From: an uncultured Paracoccus sp. | Lineage (GTDB): Bacteria; Pseudomonadota; Alphaproteobacteria; Rhodobacterales; Rhodobacteraceae | Reading direction: 5' to 3' | Length of the DNA: 64,000 nt | Assembly (NCBI RefSeq): GCF_947487305.1 | Contig: NZ_CANKWH010000003.1 | Coordinates: 62,001-126,000 of the forward strand | Shown here: in pieces, positions 53,679-62,974 of the stretch | How positions within the stretch are numbered: the stretch's first letter is position 1 | How the letters are laid out: every line of letters begins with the position of its first letter | The notes under the pieces: generated by a model | Told to the model about the DNA's origin: nothing | Databases searched by the model: none | What the model saw: only the letters and a program-made list of their open reading frames with translations | Position numbers and translations under genes: made by a program

Positions 53679-55169
53679 ATGGCCCAAGCCCCCCAGCAGG
53701 CCGGTAACGAGAATGCCGGCCTCGCCGAGCTTGACGAATTTTCCGACATTCTGCGCCAGACCATCAAGCCGCGCACCGATGTCGCCGCGAAAGAGGTGGA
53801 CAACGCCGTTGTCGCCCTGGTCAACGAGGCGCTGCAGGACGAGACCCTGATCGGCGAGGATGTGATCGACACCATCACCGCCATGCTGGCGAAGATGGAC
53901 AAGAAGCTGTCCGACCAGCTGAACGAGGTGATGCATCACGACGAGTTCCAGAAGCTGGAAGCCTCGTGGCGCGGTCTGGCCTACACGATCAACAATTCCG
54001 AAACCGACGCCACCCTGCGGGTCAAGGTGCTGAACGCCTCGAAGCAGGAACTGGCGGCGATGATGCGGCGCTATCCCGGCGCGAAATGGGACAAGTCGCC
54101 GCTGCATCTGAAGATCTACGAACAGGAATTCGGCACGCTCGGCGGCAAGCCCTTCGGCGCGCTGGTGGGCGATTACTATTTCGACCAGTCGACCGCCGAT
54201 GTGGGTCTCTTGCGCGCGATCGGCAAGGTGGCGGCTGCGGCCCATGCGCCCTTCATGAGCTCGGCCGCGCCCGAGCTGCTGGGGATGGACAGCTGGACCG
54301 AGATCGGCACCCCGCCCGACCTGTCCGAGATCTTCGAGACGCCGGATTATGCCGCGTGGAACAGCCTGCGCGACAGCCAGGACAGCCGCTACCTGGCGCT
54401 GACCCTGCCGCGCGTCCTCTCGCGCGAGCCCTATGGCCAGAACACCAATTCGGTGGTCGAGGAGTTCGATTTCCAGGAGGAAACCGACGGCCATGACGGC
54501 AAGCAATATGCCTGGATGAACGCCGCCCACGCGATGGCGGTGAACATCAACCGGGCGCATAAGGAATACGGCTGGACGGTGCAGATCCGCGGCGTGCAGT
54601 CGGGCGGCGAAGTGCTGAACCTGCCCAGCCACACATTCGAGACCGGCGATGGGTCGAAAGACCTGAAATGCCCGACCGAAGTGTCGATCACCGACCGGCG
54701 CGAGGGCGAGCTGTCGAAAGCCGGACTGATAGGGCTGATCCACCGCAAGCATACCGACAAGGCCGCCTTCATCGGCGCACAGACGCTGTACCGGCCCAAG
54801 AAATACGTCGATGACATGGCGACCGCCTCGGACAACATGTCCTCGCGCCTGCCCTATATCTTCGCGGTGTCACGCTTCAGTCACTATCTGAAGGTAATGG
54901 TGCGCGACAAGATCGGACAAAATCCCGACCGTCTGCAACTTCAGACGCAGTTGCAGAGTTGGGTCAACAAATATGTATCCGGCAATCCCGAAAGCGCGAG
55001 CGAGCGGGAGAAAGCCAAGAAACCTTTGGCGGGGGCCAAAGTGGAAGTGGTCGAGGACGAGGAGAATCCCGGCTATTACGTCGGAAAGTTCTTCCTCAAG
55101 CCGCATTTCCAGCTTGAAGGAATGGACATCGGGATGAGCTTGGTGTCCAAGCTGCCGAAAGGCAAATGA
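53679..55169 (+). CDS. tssC: T6SS contractile sheath large subunit TssC
   Basis: 496 aa, standard size. Diagnostic stretches: FQKLEASWRGLAYTINNSETD, KIYEQEFGTLGGKPFGALVGDYYFD, FMSSAAPELLG, EFDFQEETDGHDGKQYAWMNAAHAMA and SHYLKVMVRDKIG. Interlocks with TssB into the contractile sheath that drives the Hcp tube. Ends shortly before hcp (39-bp gap with its own strong AAAGGAG site). Confidence 0.96.
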   Translation: MAQAPQQAGNENAGLAELDEFSDILRQTIKPRTDVAAKEVDNAVVALVNEALQDETLIGEDVIDTITAMLAKMDKKLSDQLNEVMHHDEFQKLEASWRGLAYTINNSETDATLRVKVLNASKQELAAMMRRYPGAKWDKSPLHLKIYEQEFGTLGGKPFGALVGDYYFDQSTADVGLLRAIGKVAAAAHAPFMSSAAPELLGMDSWTEIGTPPDLSEIFETPDYAAWNSLRDSQDSRYLALTLPRVLSREPYGQNTNSVVEEFDFQEETDGHDGKQYAWMNAAHAMAVNINRAHKEYGWTVQIRGVQSGGEVLNLPSHTFETGDGSKDLKCPTEVSITDRREGELSKAGLIGLIHRKHTDKAAFIGAQTLYRPKKYVDDMATASDNMSSRLPYIFAVSRFSHYLKVMVRDKIGQNPDRLQLQTQLQSWVNKYVSGNPESASEREKAKKPLAGAKVEVVEDEENPGYYVGKFFLKPHFQLEGMDIGMSLVSKLPKGK

Positions 55170-55208
55170 GTTTTTTTACCTGGCTGTCGTTATTAAAGGA
55201 GCGAGTGC

Positions 55209-55706
55209 ATGGCCGTTGATATCTTCCTGAAACTTTCGAACAACATCAAGGGTGAGTCCCAGGACGACACCCATCGCAACGAGGTCGACGTGCTGGCCTG
55301 GAACTGGGGTCTGACCCAGTCGGGGACCACCCATGTCGGTTCCGGCGGTGGCGGCGGCAAGGTGAATGTTCAGGACATCACCCTGACCAAATATGTCGAT
55401 CTGGCTTCCAACGACCTGATCAAGCGCTGCACCAACGGCGAGCATATCGAGAACGGCGAGTTGATCGTCCGGAAATCCGGCGGCGCAGCCCCGGTCGAGT
55501 ATTTCCGGATCAAGATGGAAAACATCATGATCACCAGCTACAACACCGGTGGTTCCAAGGACGGTCTCGATCGCATCCAGGAAACCCTGACCCTGAACTT
55601 CCGCAAGTTCGAAGTGCTCTACACCCTGCAGGAAGAATCGGGCGCTGCCGGCGCCGAGACGATGGCCGGCTGGGACATCGCCGAGAACAAGGAATGGAAC
55701 GCCTGA
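55209..55706 (+). CDS. hcp: T6SS tube protein Hcp (TssD)
   Basis: 165 aa, single Hcp1-type beta-barrel: DIFLKLSNNIKGESQDDTH, LAWNWGLTQSG, DITLTKYVDLASNDLIK, YFRIKMENIMITSYN and NFRKFEVLYT. Stacks as hexamers into the injected tube and can carry effectors. It has the best ribosome site of the cluster (AAAGGAG, 55195-55201) and is followed by a strong intrinsic terminator, both consistent with high-level production relative to downstream genes. Confidence 0.96.
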   Translation: MAVDIFLKLSNNIKGESQDDTHRNEVDVLAWNWGLTQSGTTHVGSGGGGGKVNVQDITLTKYVDLASNDLIKRCTNGEHIENGELIVRKSGGAAPVEYFRIKMENIMITSYNTGGSKDGLDRIQETLTLNFRKFEVLYTLQEESGAAGAETMAGWDIAENKEWNA

Positions 55707-55741
55707 TCCCAAGCGATCAGCGTCATTCCCTGACAGGAACG

Positions 55742-55778
55742 ATCCCCGGCGCAGCGCAGACTTGCGCCGGGGATTTTC
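55742..55778 (+). terminator. Intrinsic terminator between hcp and tssE
   Basis: Perfect 11-bp stem ATCCCCGGCGC/GCGCCGGGGAT with an 11-nt loop, followed directly by a short T-run (TTTTC). It lies 35 bp after the hcp stop and 19 bp before the tssE start. Because tssE-F-G-H continue in the same direction with no obvious promoter of their own, it probably terminates only part of the transcripts. Confidence 0.8.
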
Positions 55779-55797
55779 TATGGCAGGCTGAGACCCG

Positions 55798-56364
55798 ATG
55801 AGCCGCAGCCCCCAGAAACGCCCCGACCGGCAGATGTCGATCCTGCAGGTCTTTCGCGCCGCCGCCCGCGCGGGCGATGCGCGCGATGCCGCGCCCTCGG
55901 AGCGCCGCGCCGATGACGATCGCATCATCTCGGTCCGGCGCCGTCAAAGCCGCGACGGCAGCGACCCAATTGCCATGCAGTCCGATCTGGCAATAGACAT
56001 CGCCAGCCTGATGAACACCATCCGGTTGGATGCGCTGGTCGATCTGTCCGATGCGCCGCTGGTGCAGAAATCCATCGTCAATTACGGTTTCCGCGACATG
56101 TCCAGCCTGACGCGCAGCCAGGAAACCACCGCGCGCATCGCCGCCTCGATCCGCGAATCGCTGATCCGGCACGAGCCCCGGCTGATCGCCGAAACGCTGG
56201 AGGTGCGCGTGTCCGAGCGCAGCGCCAGGACCGATCAGCGCATCTTCTTCGATATCACCGCCGAGATGCGGGCCTCGCCCGCCGACCTGCCGATGGATTT
56301 CGTGGCCGAGGTCGATCTGGGCGCCGGCAAGCTGCGCATGACCGGCGGGCGGCCCGAGCGATGA
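55798..56364 (+). CDS. tssE: T6SS baseplate subunit TssE (gp25-like)
   Basis: 188 aa. A basic disordered N-terminus (~1-60) precedes the gp25 domain (LAIDIASLMNTIRLDALVDLSDAPLVQKSIVNYGF; IAASIRESLIRHEPRL; VSERSARTDQRIFFDITAEM), the conserved core that nucleates the sheath. The tail before the domain is longer than in short TssE proteins. tssF begins in an ATGA overlap. Confidence 0.92.
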   Translation: MSRSPQKRPDRQMSILQVFRAAARAGDARDAAPSERRADDDRIISVRRRQSRDGSDPIAMQSDLAIDIASLMNTIRLDALVDLSDAPLVQKSIVNYGFRDMSSLTRSQETTARIAASIRESLIRHEPRLIAETLEVRVSERSARTDQRIFFDITAEMRASPADLPMDFVAEVDLGAGKLRMTGGRPER

Positions 56365-58277
56365 GAAAGGCCTTCCGCGACCTCTACAACCGCGAACTGG
56401 CCATGCTTTACGAGCGGTCGGCCGAATTCGCCGCCGAGTATCCGGGCATTGCCGACCGTCTTGGCGGGTTGTTGCGCGACAATACCGACCCGGCGGTTGC
56501 CGGTCTGCTGGAAGGCACGGCCTTCCTTGCCGCGCGGGTGCAGCTGAAGCTGGATGAGGAGTTTCGCGGCTTTACCACCGAGCTTCTGGAACAGATCTTC
56601 CCGGACGCCCTGGCGCCGATCCCCTCGGTCATGCTGGTGCAGGCCCAGCCCCCGGCGGATGAGCGCAAGCTGGACGAGGGCTGGCGCTTCCTGCCGGGCG
56701 AGTATCTGGATGCGCGCTTCGTCGATGCCGACCAGCGGGTCTCCTGCCGCTTCCAGCTGACCTCGCCCTTGACCCTTTGGCCGCTGTCGGTGGATGCCAT
56801 CACCTATCACGATGCGCCCGGTCCCCTCGGCGCGCTGGGGCAGGACCCCGACCCCCGGACCAAGGCCGGGCTGCAACTGGGCATCCGCCGCAGCACGGCG
56901 GGCGGCATGTCCGGCTTGCCGCTGGACGAGCTGGTCCTGAACCTGACCGCGCCGGATTTCGGGCAGGCGGCGGCGCTGTATGAACAGATCCATTGCGACC
57001 GGCTGCGGATCTCGCTGCGCTGGATCGACAAGCAGGGCGATCCGGCCTTCCTGCGGCTGAACCCCGATCAGCTGAGCCAGATCGGCTTTGACGAAAGCGA
57101 ACGCCTGTTCAGCCGCGACACGCGCCTGTTCGACGGTTTCGCTCATCTGCGCGAGGCCTTCATCTTTCCAAGGAAGCATCTGGGCTTCCGTCTGACCGGC
57201 CTGCGCCCCGCACTGTCGCGCATCCCGACGGATCGGGTCGAGATCGTCATCGAGTTCCGCCGCAGCGACGATGTCCTGGCCGCCCGTCTGGGGTCGGGTC
57301 ATGTGGCGCTGAACTGTGCCCCGGCTATCAACCTCTTCGAGGAAACCAGCAGCCAGGTGCGGCTGGATCAGAAGCGGCACGAATTCGTGGTGACACCGGA
57401 CAGTAGCCCGGTCACGCATTACGAGATCCACCGCATCGCGCAGGTCTTTGCCCATTACGGTAGCAGCGCCGACAAGGTCGAGGTGCGCCCGCTTTATGCC
57501 CTGCCCGATGGCGGCACCCCACCGCGGCAGGCGCTTTACTACACCGCCCGCCGCAAGCCCCGCCGGCTGACCACGCATGAACGCCGTTTCGGCAGCCGCC
57601 ATCGCTATCGCGGCACCGAAACCTATATCGCGCTTTACGAGCCGCCCGCCGAGCAGGTCGCCAACCGGGCACAGCGGCTGCAGATCCGCGCGCTCTGTTC
57701 CAATCGGCACCTGCCCGAATACCTGCCCATCGCCGGCAGCAAGGATGATTTCCACTTCACCAGCGATACAAGCGTGGCGCTGTCCTGCCTGATCGGCCCG
57801 ACCAAGCCGCGCGATTCCATGCTGGAAATCGACCGGGGCGCGCCGCATCGGGCCGAACAGGGTGATGTCTACTGGCGGCTTCTGTCCTATCTGTCGCTGA
57901 ACCATTTCGGGCTGGACGACCGGCCAGGCCGCGACGGCGCGGAAAGCCTGCGCGAATTGCTGAGCCTCTTCGCCGACATGTCGGACAGCATCACCGAGGC
58001 GCAGATCCAGGGCATCAAGTCGCTGAAAACCCGGCCCGTCGTGCGCTCGATCCGCCGCGCCGACGGCTTCTTCCCGGCGCGCGGGCTGGAGATCAGCGTC
58101 ACCTATGACGAGGCGGCCTTCGAGGGCACGGGCATCATCACGCTGGCCGCCGTGCTGGACCGCTTCTTTGCCGAATACGCCAATATCAACAGCTTCACCC
58201 AGTCGGTGACGATCAGCCAGCAGCGCGGCGAGATCATGCGCTGGCCCCCCCGCACCGGAAGCGGGGCCTTGCTGTGA
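56361..58277 (+). CDS. tssF: T6SS baseplate wedge subunit TssF
   Basis: 638 aa. N-terminal YNRELAMLYERSAEFAAEYPGIADRLG and FTTELLEQIFPDALAPIPSVMLVQ are diagnostic, and the family-wide VIEFRR, ALNCAPAINLFEE and PLYA blocks follow, with the C-terminal VTYDEAAFEGTGIITLAAVLDRFFAEYANINSF. Forms the wedge with TssG around the spike. GTGA overlap with tssG. Length normal. Confidence 0.95.
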   Translation: MRKAFRDLYNRELAMLYERSAEFAAEYPGIADRLGGLLRDNTDPAVAGLLEGTAFLAARVQLKLDEEFRGFTTELLEQIFPDALAPIPSVMLVQAQPPADERKLDEGWRFLPGEYLDARFVDADQRVSCRFQLTSPLTLWPLSVDAITYHDAPGPLGALGQDPDPRTKAGLQLGIRRSTAGGMSGLPLDELVLNLTAPDFGQAAALYEQIHCDRLRISLRWIDKQGDPAFLRLNPDQLSQIGFDESERLFSRDTRLFDGFAHLREAFIFPRKHLGFRLTGLRPALSRIPTDRVEIVIEFRRSDDVLAARLGSGHVALNCAPAINLFEETSSQVRLDQKRHEFVVTPDSSPVTHYEIHRIAQVFAHYGSSADKVEVRPLYALPDGGTPPRQALYYTARRKPRRLTTHERRFGSRHRYRGTETYIALYEPPAEQVANRAQRLQIRALCSNRHLPEYLPIAGSKDDFHFTSDTSVALSCLIGPTKPRDSMLEIDRGAPHRAEQGDVYWRLLSYLSLNHFGLDDRPGRDGAESLRELLSLFADMSDSITEAQIQGIKSLKTRPVVRSIRRADGFFPARGLEISVTYDEAAFEGTGIITLAAVLDRFFAEYANINSFTQSVTISQQRGEIMRWPPRTGSGALL

Positions 58278-59230
58278 GCGGCGATCAGGGCTTTCTGGCG
58301 CTGCTGCGCCGGCTGGAACGCGAGGCGCCCGAGAAACCGCCCATCGGTCGCGCGGCGCGTTTGCGCGACGAGGTGGTGCGGATCGGTCAGGACCCCTCGC
58401 TGGCCTTTCCGGCGGGCGAGTTTTCCGAGACCCGGAACGGTTCGCTCAGGGCGCAGGTGCTGGGCTTCTTCGGCCCGCAAGGCGCGCTGCCGCTGAACAC
58501 CACCGAAGAGGTCGCCCGCTGGCTGGAAACCGGGGATGACAGCTTTGTCGCCTTCACCGACATCCTGGCGACCCGCTTCCTGCAACTGTTCTTCCGCGCA
58601 TGGTCGGATGCCCATGCGATCAGCCAGTTCGACCATCCGGGCAGCGACCGCTTCAACGGCTATGTCGCCGCCATCGCCGGGATCGGCACGCCGGCCTTCC
58701 GCGACCATGACGCGCTGCATGATCTGGCCCGCCTGCCGATGGTCTCGCTGTTCGGGGGCCGCGTGCGCAGCCCGGTGCGCCTCAGGCAGATGATCGAGAC
58801 CCATCTGGGCGTCGATGCCCATGTCGAGGAGCATGTCCCCTACTGGATGGAGTTCGACGCCAGCGACACCTCGGCGCTTGGCCAGCGCGGCAGTTCCATT
58901 GGCCGCGACATGTATCTGGGCGCGCGGGTGCAGTCGGTCGGCGAGAAGATCCGGCTGGACCTGCGCACCGCGAGCCTTGCCCAGTATCGCCGCTTCCTGC
59001 CCGGCCAGCCCGGATATCAGCGGCTGGCCGATATCGTCTTCTGGTATCTGGGCAAGACCTATGTGGTCGATGTGTCGCTGTCCCTGCCGGCCTCCGAGGT
59101 AGAGCCCGCCGTACTGGGCAAATCCGCCAGCATCGGCTGGATGGCGGCGCTGGCCCCGGCCAATGATGACCCCGAGCATTTTGTAACCGCGGCCACCTTT
59201 ACCCTGGATGCCGACCGACCCGCCGCCTGA
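58274..59230 (+). CDS. tssG: T6SS baseplate wedge subunit TssG
   Basis: 318 aa, GTG start overlapping the tssF stop. Typical elements: FLALLRRLEREAPEKPPIGRAARLRDEVVRIGQDPSLAFPAGE, QVLGFFGPQGALPLNTTE, LQLFFRAWSDAHAI and LGARVQSVGEKIRL. Partners TssF in the baseplate wedge. Followed after 9 bp by tssH with the GAGGA site between. Confidence 0.94.
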   Translation: MSGDQGFLALLRRLEREAPEKPPIGRAARLRDEVVRIGQDPSLAFPAGEFSETRNGSLRAQVLGFFGPQGALPLNTTEEVARWLETGDDSFVAFTDILATRFLQLFFRAWSDAHAISQFDHPGSDRFNGYVAAIAGIGTPAFRDHDALHDLARLPMVSLFGGRVRSPVRLRQMIETHLGVDAHVEEHVPYWMEFDASDTSALGQRGSSIGRDMYLGARVQSVGEKIRLDLRTASLAQYRRFLPGQPGYQRLADIVFWYLGKTYVVDVSLSLPASEVEPAVLGKSASIGWMAALAPANDDPEHFVTAATFTLDADRPAA

Positions 59231-59239
59231 GGACTTTTA

Positions 59240-61876
59240 ATGACCGAAATCAGTATCGAGAAATTCGCCGGCAAGATGAACCGCGCCGGCTACGACGCCT
59301 TCATTCAGGCGATGCGCCATGCCCGGGGCGAGGGCAACCGCAATGTCGAGCTGGCGCATTGGCTGTTCCATGCGCTGTCCAACCAGGAATGCGACATCTC
59401 GGTCACGCTGCGCGAATTGGGCCTCGATCGCGGCAAGGCGCTGCAAGAGGCTGACCGGGCAATGGCGGCGCTGAAGAAGGGCGTGACGGAGACGCCGGGG
59501 ATCTCGGACACGCTTGGCGATGCCCTGAACCACGCCTGGACCTATGCGACGCTGTTCTTTGGCGAGACCCAGATCCGCAGCGGCCATGTGCTGGTGGCGC
59601 TGCTGAACGACGGGCATCTGCGGCGCGAGCTGCTGACCATTTCGCCGGTCTTCGGCGAGGTTTCGGTGGACCGGATCAGCGCCGACAGCCGCACACTCTG
59701 GGCCGGTTCGGAAGAAGAGACCATGCGGCCGATGGATGGCTCGGGTCTGGTCGGTGCCGGGACGCCGGGCGCAGCCGAGGGAGGGGCCAAGACCGCGCTT
59801 GGCCGCTTCTCGGTCGATATGACGGCACAGGCGGAATCGGGCACGATGGACCGGATCGTTGGCCGCGATGACGAGATCCGCCAGATCGTCGATATCCTGC
59901 TGCGCCGCCGCCAGAACAACCCGATCCTGACCGGCGAGGCCGGGGTCGGCAAGACGGCGGTGGTCGAGGGTTTCGCGCAGCGTCTGGCCTCGGGCGATGT
60001 GCCGCCGGCGCTGAAGGGGATGCGGCTCTATATGCTGGATATCGGCGCGATGCAGGCCGGGGCCAGCATGAAGGGCGAGTTCGAACAGCGCCTGCGCTCG
60101 GTCATCGAGGAGGTGCAGGCGAGCCCCATCCCGATCATCCTGTTCATCGACGAGGCGCATACGCTGATCGGCGCGGGCGGGGCGCAGGGCACGGGCGATG
60201 CGGCGAACCTGCTGAAGCCGGCGCTGGCACGCGGCACCCTGCGCACCATCGCGGCGACGACATGGGCCGAATACCGCAACCATATCGAGAAGGACCCGGC
60301 GCTGACCCGGCGTTTCCAGCCGGTGACGGTGGACGAGCCGGGGATCGAGCAATGCTGCTACATGCTGCGCGGCATCCTTGATCCGATGGAGAGCCACCAC
60401 AAGGTCCGTATCTCGGACGAGGCGATCACCGCCGCCGTGGCGCTCTCCGCCCGCTATATCCCGGCGCGGCAGCTGCCGGACAAGGCGGTGAGCCTTCTGG
60501 ATACCGCCTGCGCCCGGGTGGCGATCTCGCAGAACGCCACCCCGGCCCGCATCGCCGATCTGCGCGAAGCCATCGCGGCGCTGGAAACCGAGATCGCGGC
60601 GAAAGAGGCCGAGCGCGATCTGGGCGAGACCAACGAGGCGCGGCTGACCGAGGCCGAGGGCGAGGCCGAAACCCTGCGGGGCAAGCTGGCCGAGGCCGAG
60701 GCTGGCTATGCCGAGGAAAAGGCGGTGGTCGACCAGATCCTCGCGCTGCGCGAACGTCTGGCAAAGGCCGAGGGCGAGGATTTCGACGCCGAGGCCGTGC
60801 GCGCCGAGATGGCGGGCGAAATGGCCAAGCTCGCCGATCGCAACCCCGACGACCGGATGATCTGGCCGCATGTGGACGAGCAGGCCGTGGCATCGGTCAT
60901 CAGCGACTGGACCGGCATCCCGGCGGGCCGGATGGTGGCCGATGAATTGCAGGCCATTCTGGGTCTGGCCGATCACCTGAAGGAACGGGTCATCGGTCAG
61001 GACCACGGGCTGAAGATGATCGCCAAGCGGGTCGAGACCAGCCGTGCCGGTCTGTCGAATCCGAACAAGCCCATCGGTGTCTTCATGCTGGCCGGCCCCT
61101 CGGGCGTCGGCAAGACCGAGACCGCGCTGGCTCTGGCGGAACAGCTTTACGGCGGCGAGCAGAACATCATCACCATCAACATGTCCGAGTTCCAGGAGGC
61201 GCATTCGGTCAGCCTGTTGAAGGGCGCGCCGCCGGGCTATGTCGGCTATGGCGAGGGCGGGCGGCTGACCGAGGCGGTGCGGCGCAAGCCCTATTCGGTG
61301 GTGCTGCTGGACGAAATCGAGAAGGCCCATCCCGATGTGCACGAGCTGTTTTTCCAGGTCTTCGACAAGGGCATGATGGAGGATGGCAATGGCCGCCCGA
61401 TCAACTTCCGCAACACGCTGATCCTGCTGACCTCGAATGTCGGCACCAATGTCATCATGGACATGGCCGAGGGTGGCGAGACCACGCCCGACATGGAAAC
61501 GCTGGAAGCGCAGTTGAAGCCGGAACTGCTGAAGGTGTTTCCGCCCGCGCTGCTGGGCCGGATCGTGACCATCCCCTATTTCCCGCTTGGCGGCGAGGTT
61601 CTGGCCGGTATTGCCAAGCTGAAACTGGGCGCCATCGTCGCGCGGATGCGCAGCGCCCATGGCGCCAAGTTGGGCTGGGAGGATGCGGTGATCGACCATA
61701 TCGTCGCCGAATGCCGCGATCCCGACAGCGGCGGGCGGATGATCGACAATATCATCACCAACTCGATCCTGCCCGACCTGTCGCGCCAGGTGCTGTCGCG
61801 CATGGTCGAGGGGGCGGGGATGTCGGACGTGACCATCGCGATGAAGGACGGCAAGTTCGACTACGTCTTTGCCTGA
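59240..61876 (+). CDS. tssH: T6SS sheath-recycling AAA+ ATPase TssH (ClpV)
   Basis: 878 aa. The ClpV-type N-domain (IEKFAGKMNRAGYDAFIQAMRHARGEGNRNVELAHWLFHAL) distinguishes it from ClpB. Two ATPase modules: Walker A GEAGVGKT (232-239) with ILFIDEAHTLIGAGG, and GPSGVGKT (619-626) with VVLLDEIEKAHPD. A coiled-coil middle domain, rich in Glu/Ala, lies around 430-510. It disassembles contracted TssB/C sheath. Last gene of the operon; convergent with the tonB-like gene, 6 bp away. Confidence 0.96.
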   Translation: MTEISIEKFAGKMNRAGYDAFIQAMRHARGEGNRNVELAHWLFHALSNQECDISVTLRELGLDRGKALQEADRAMAALKKGVTETPGISDTLGDALNHAWTYATLFFGETQIRSGHVLVALLNDGHLRRELLTISPVFGEVSVDRISADSRTLWAGSEEETMRPMDGSGLVGAGTPGAAEGGAKTALGRFSVDMTAQAESGTMDRIVGRDDEIRQIVDILLRRRQNNPILTGEAGVGKTAVVEGFAQRLASGDVPPALKGMRLYMLDIGAMQAGASMKGEFEQRLRSVIEEVQASPIPIILFIDEAHTLIGAGGAQGTGDAANLLKPALARGTLRTIAATTWAEYRNHIEKDPALTRRFQPVTVDEPGIEQCCYMLRGILDPMESHHKVRISDEAITAAVALSARYIPARQLPDKAVSLLDTACARVAISQNATPARIADLREAIAALETEIAAKEAERDLGETNEARLTEAEGEAETLRGKLAEAEAGYAEEKAVVDQILALRERLAKAEGEDFDAEAVRAEMAGEMAKLADRNPDDRMIWPHVDEQAVASVISDWTGIPAGRMVADELQAILGLADHLKERVIGQDHGLKMIAKRVETSRAGLSNPNKPIGVFMLAGPSGVGKTETALALAEQLYGGEQNIITINMSEFQEAHSVSLLKGAPPGYVGYGEGGRLTEAVRRKPYSVVLLDEIEKAHPDVHELFFQVFDKGMMEDGNGRPINFRNTLILLTSNVGTNVIMDMAEGGETTPDMETLEAQLKPELLKVFPPALLGRIVTIPYFPLGGEVLAGIAKLKLGAIVARMRSAHGAKLGWEDAVIDHIVAECRDPDSGGRMIDNIITNSILPDLSRQVLSRMVEGAGMSDVTIAMKDGKFDYVFA

Positions 61877-61882
61877 CGGGCC

Positions 61883-62974
61883 TCAGGGCACCGCGCGCAC
61901 ATAGACCGGGGCAACCCCGATCAGCGCGCGGCCAGCCGCCGCCTCGGCCAGCGGCGGAAAGAAGTCGCTGGCGAGGCGACCCGACAGGCCGGCAATGGAC
62001 TCGGGACGCTGGGGCAGGGCCACGGCCATCAGCAGCTGGCTGGTGTCGCGGTTGCCACCGACGCGGTAGACCGGAATGTCGAAGCGGGTCACCTCGCCCG
62101 ATGCCAGGGTAAAGCGGCCAAGGTCCTGCACCACGCCATTGTCGTCGATGATGAGCAGCGCCACGGGATTGCCGCCCGCGCCGGTGATCTCGCCGATCAG
62201 CTGGCCGTCCGAGGCAACCTCGCTGGCCTCGAGCCGCAGGACCAACGGCAGGGCCGGATAGCTGGCCGAGGCGCGAACGAAATCCACCGCCGGGCATTGC
62301 CGCGCGTCGAGCAGCACCGAACGCTCGGTCATCGGCACCTCGACCGTGCCGGCGATATCGCGGAACAGGTCCGAAATGTCGCGATCGACGGCACCGAGCG
62401 TGGTCAGCAAGACCTCGTCCCCGCCGATGGTCTGCGGCAGCGCCGCCAGGCAGGGCTGGGCCAGCCTTTCGCGCAGACGCAGCACCAGATCGCTGATCGC
62501 GGCGTTCTGCTGCGGCGAGCCGGGGCTGACGCCCTGCCCATCGCCCTCCGGCGAACCGGGAACGTTGACCGGATCGCTGCCGTCAACGGGCGGCGTGTTC
62601 GGTGCCGTGACGGGCTCGACCGGTTCCACCGGCGTGGCGGTGGTTGCCGCGATCATGTCGTCCGAGGGGGTCAGCACCGGCTGCTCGGCCTTTGATGTCT
62701 GGTCCGGCATCGGGACCTGCGCGGGCGGCAGGGTCGCGCTGACACTGGCCGCGCCGGTGACCGGCTGCGCTTGATCGAGTACCACCTGCGCGGCGCTGCC
62801 CTGTTCGACCGGCAGGCTCAGGATGTCGATCTCGGGCAGGGCCCGGCTGTCATCCCGCCGGGGCAGCGAGGGCAGCACATCCATCACCGCGGCCGCCGCC
62901 ACGCCATGCACCGCCAGGGACAGGACCAGCGCCTGAATCCAGTATCCCCGTTTTTCCTGCATCCGGCCAATCAT
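61883..62974 (-). CDS. TonB-like anchored protein with a PpkA-type periplasmic C-terminal domain
   Basis: 363 aa. A short cytoplasmic N-terminus is followed by one membrane helix (~11-33) bearing S19-xxx-H23-G, the TonB/TolA energy-coupling motif (LSLAVHGVA). Residues ~55-155 are a Pro/Ala-rich periplasmic linker. The C-terminal domain (~160-363) is not TonB-like but resembles the periplasmic domain of the T6SS kinase PpkA: DARQCPAVDFVRAS at 223-236 against DPAQCAAADFVRAL, and an upstream C175 against C460. Its ATG overlaps the exbD stop by 4 bp, so it belongs to the exb operon. Probably transmits proton-motive force from the ExbB/D complex to a periplasmic target; that target is unknown. Confidence 0.78.
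   Translation of the reverse strand: MIGRMQEKRGYWIQALVLSLAVHGVAAAAVMDVLPSLPRRDDSRALPEIDILSLPVEQGSAAQVVLDQAQPVTGAASVSATLPPAQVPMPDQTSKAEQPVLTPSDDMIAATTATPVEPVEPVTAPNTPPVDGSDPVNVPGSPEGDGQGVSPGSPQQNAAISDLVLRLRERLAQPCLAALPQTIGGDEVLLTTLGAVDRDISDLFRDIAGTVEVPMTERSVLLDARQCPAVDFVRASASYPALPLVLRLEASEVASDGQLIGEITGAGGNPVALLIIDDNGVVQDLGRFTLASGEVTRFDIPVYRVGGNRDTSQLLMAVALPQRPESIAGLSGRLASDFFPPLAEAAAGRALIGVAPVYVRAVP

Noticed and set aside
59237..61699. 820-codon antisense frame opposite tssH
   Set aside because: Shadow of the ClpV coding frame without motifs; TssH carries intact Walker motifs on the plus strand.
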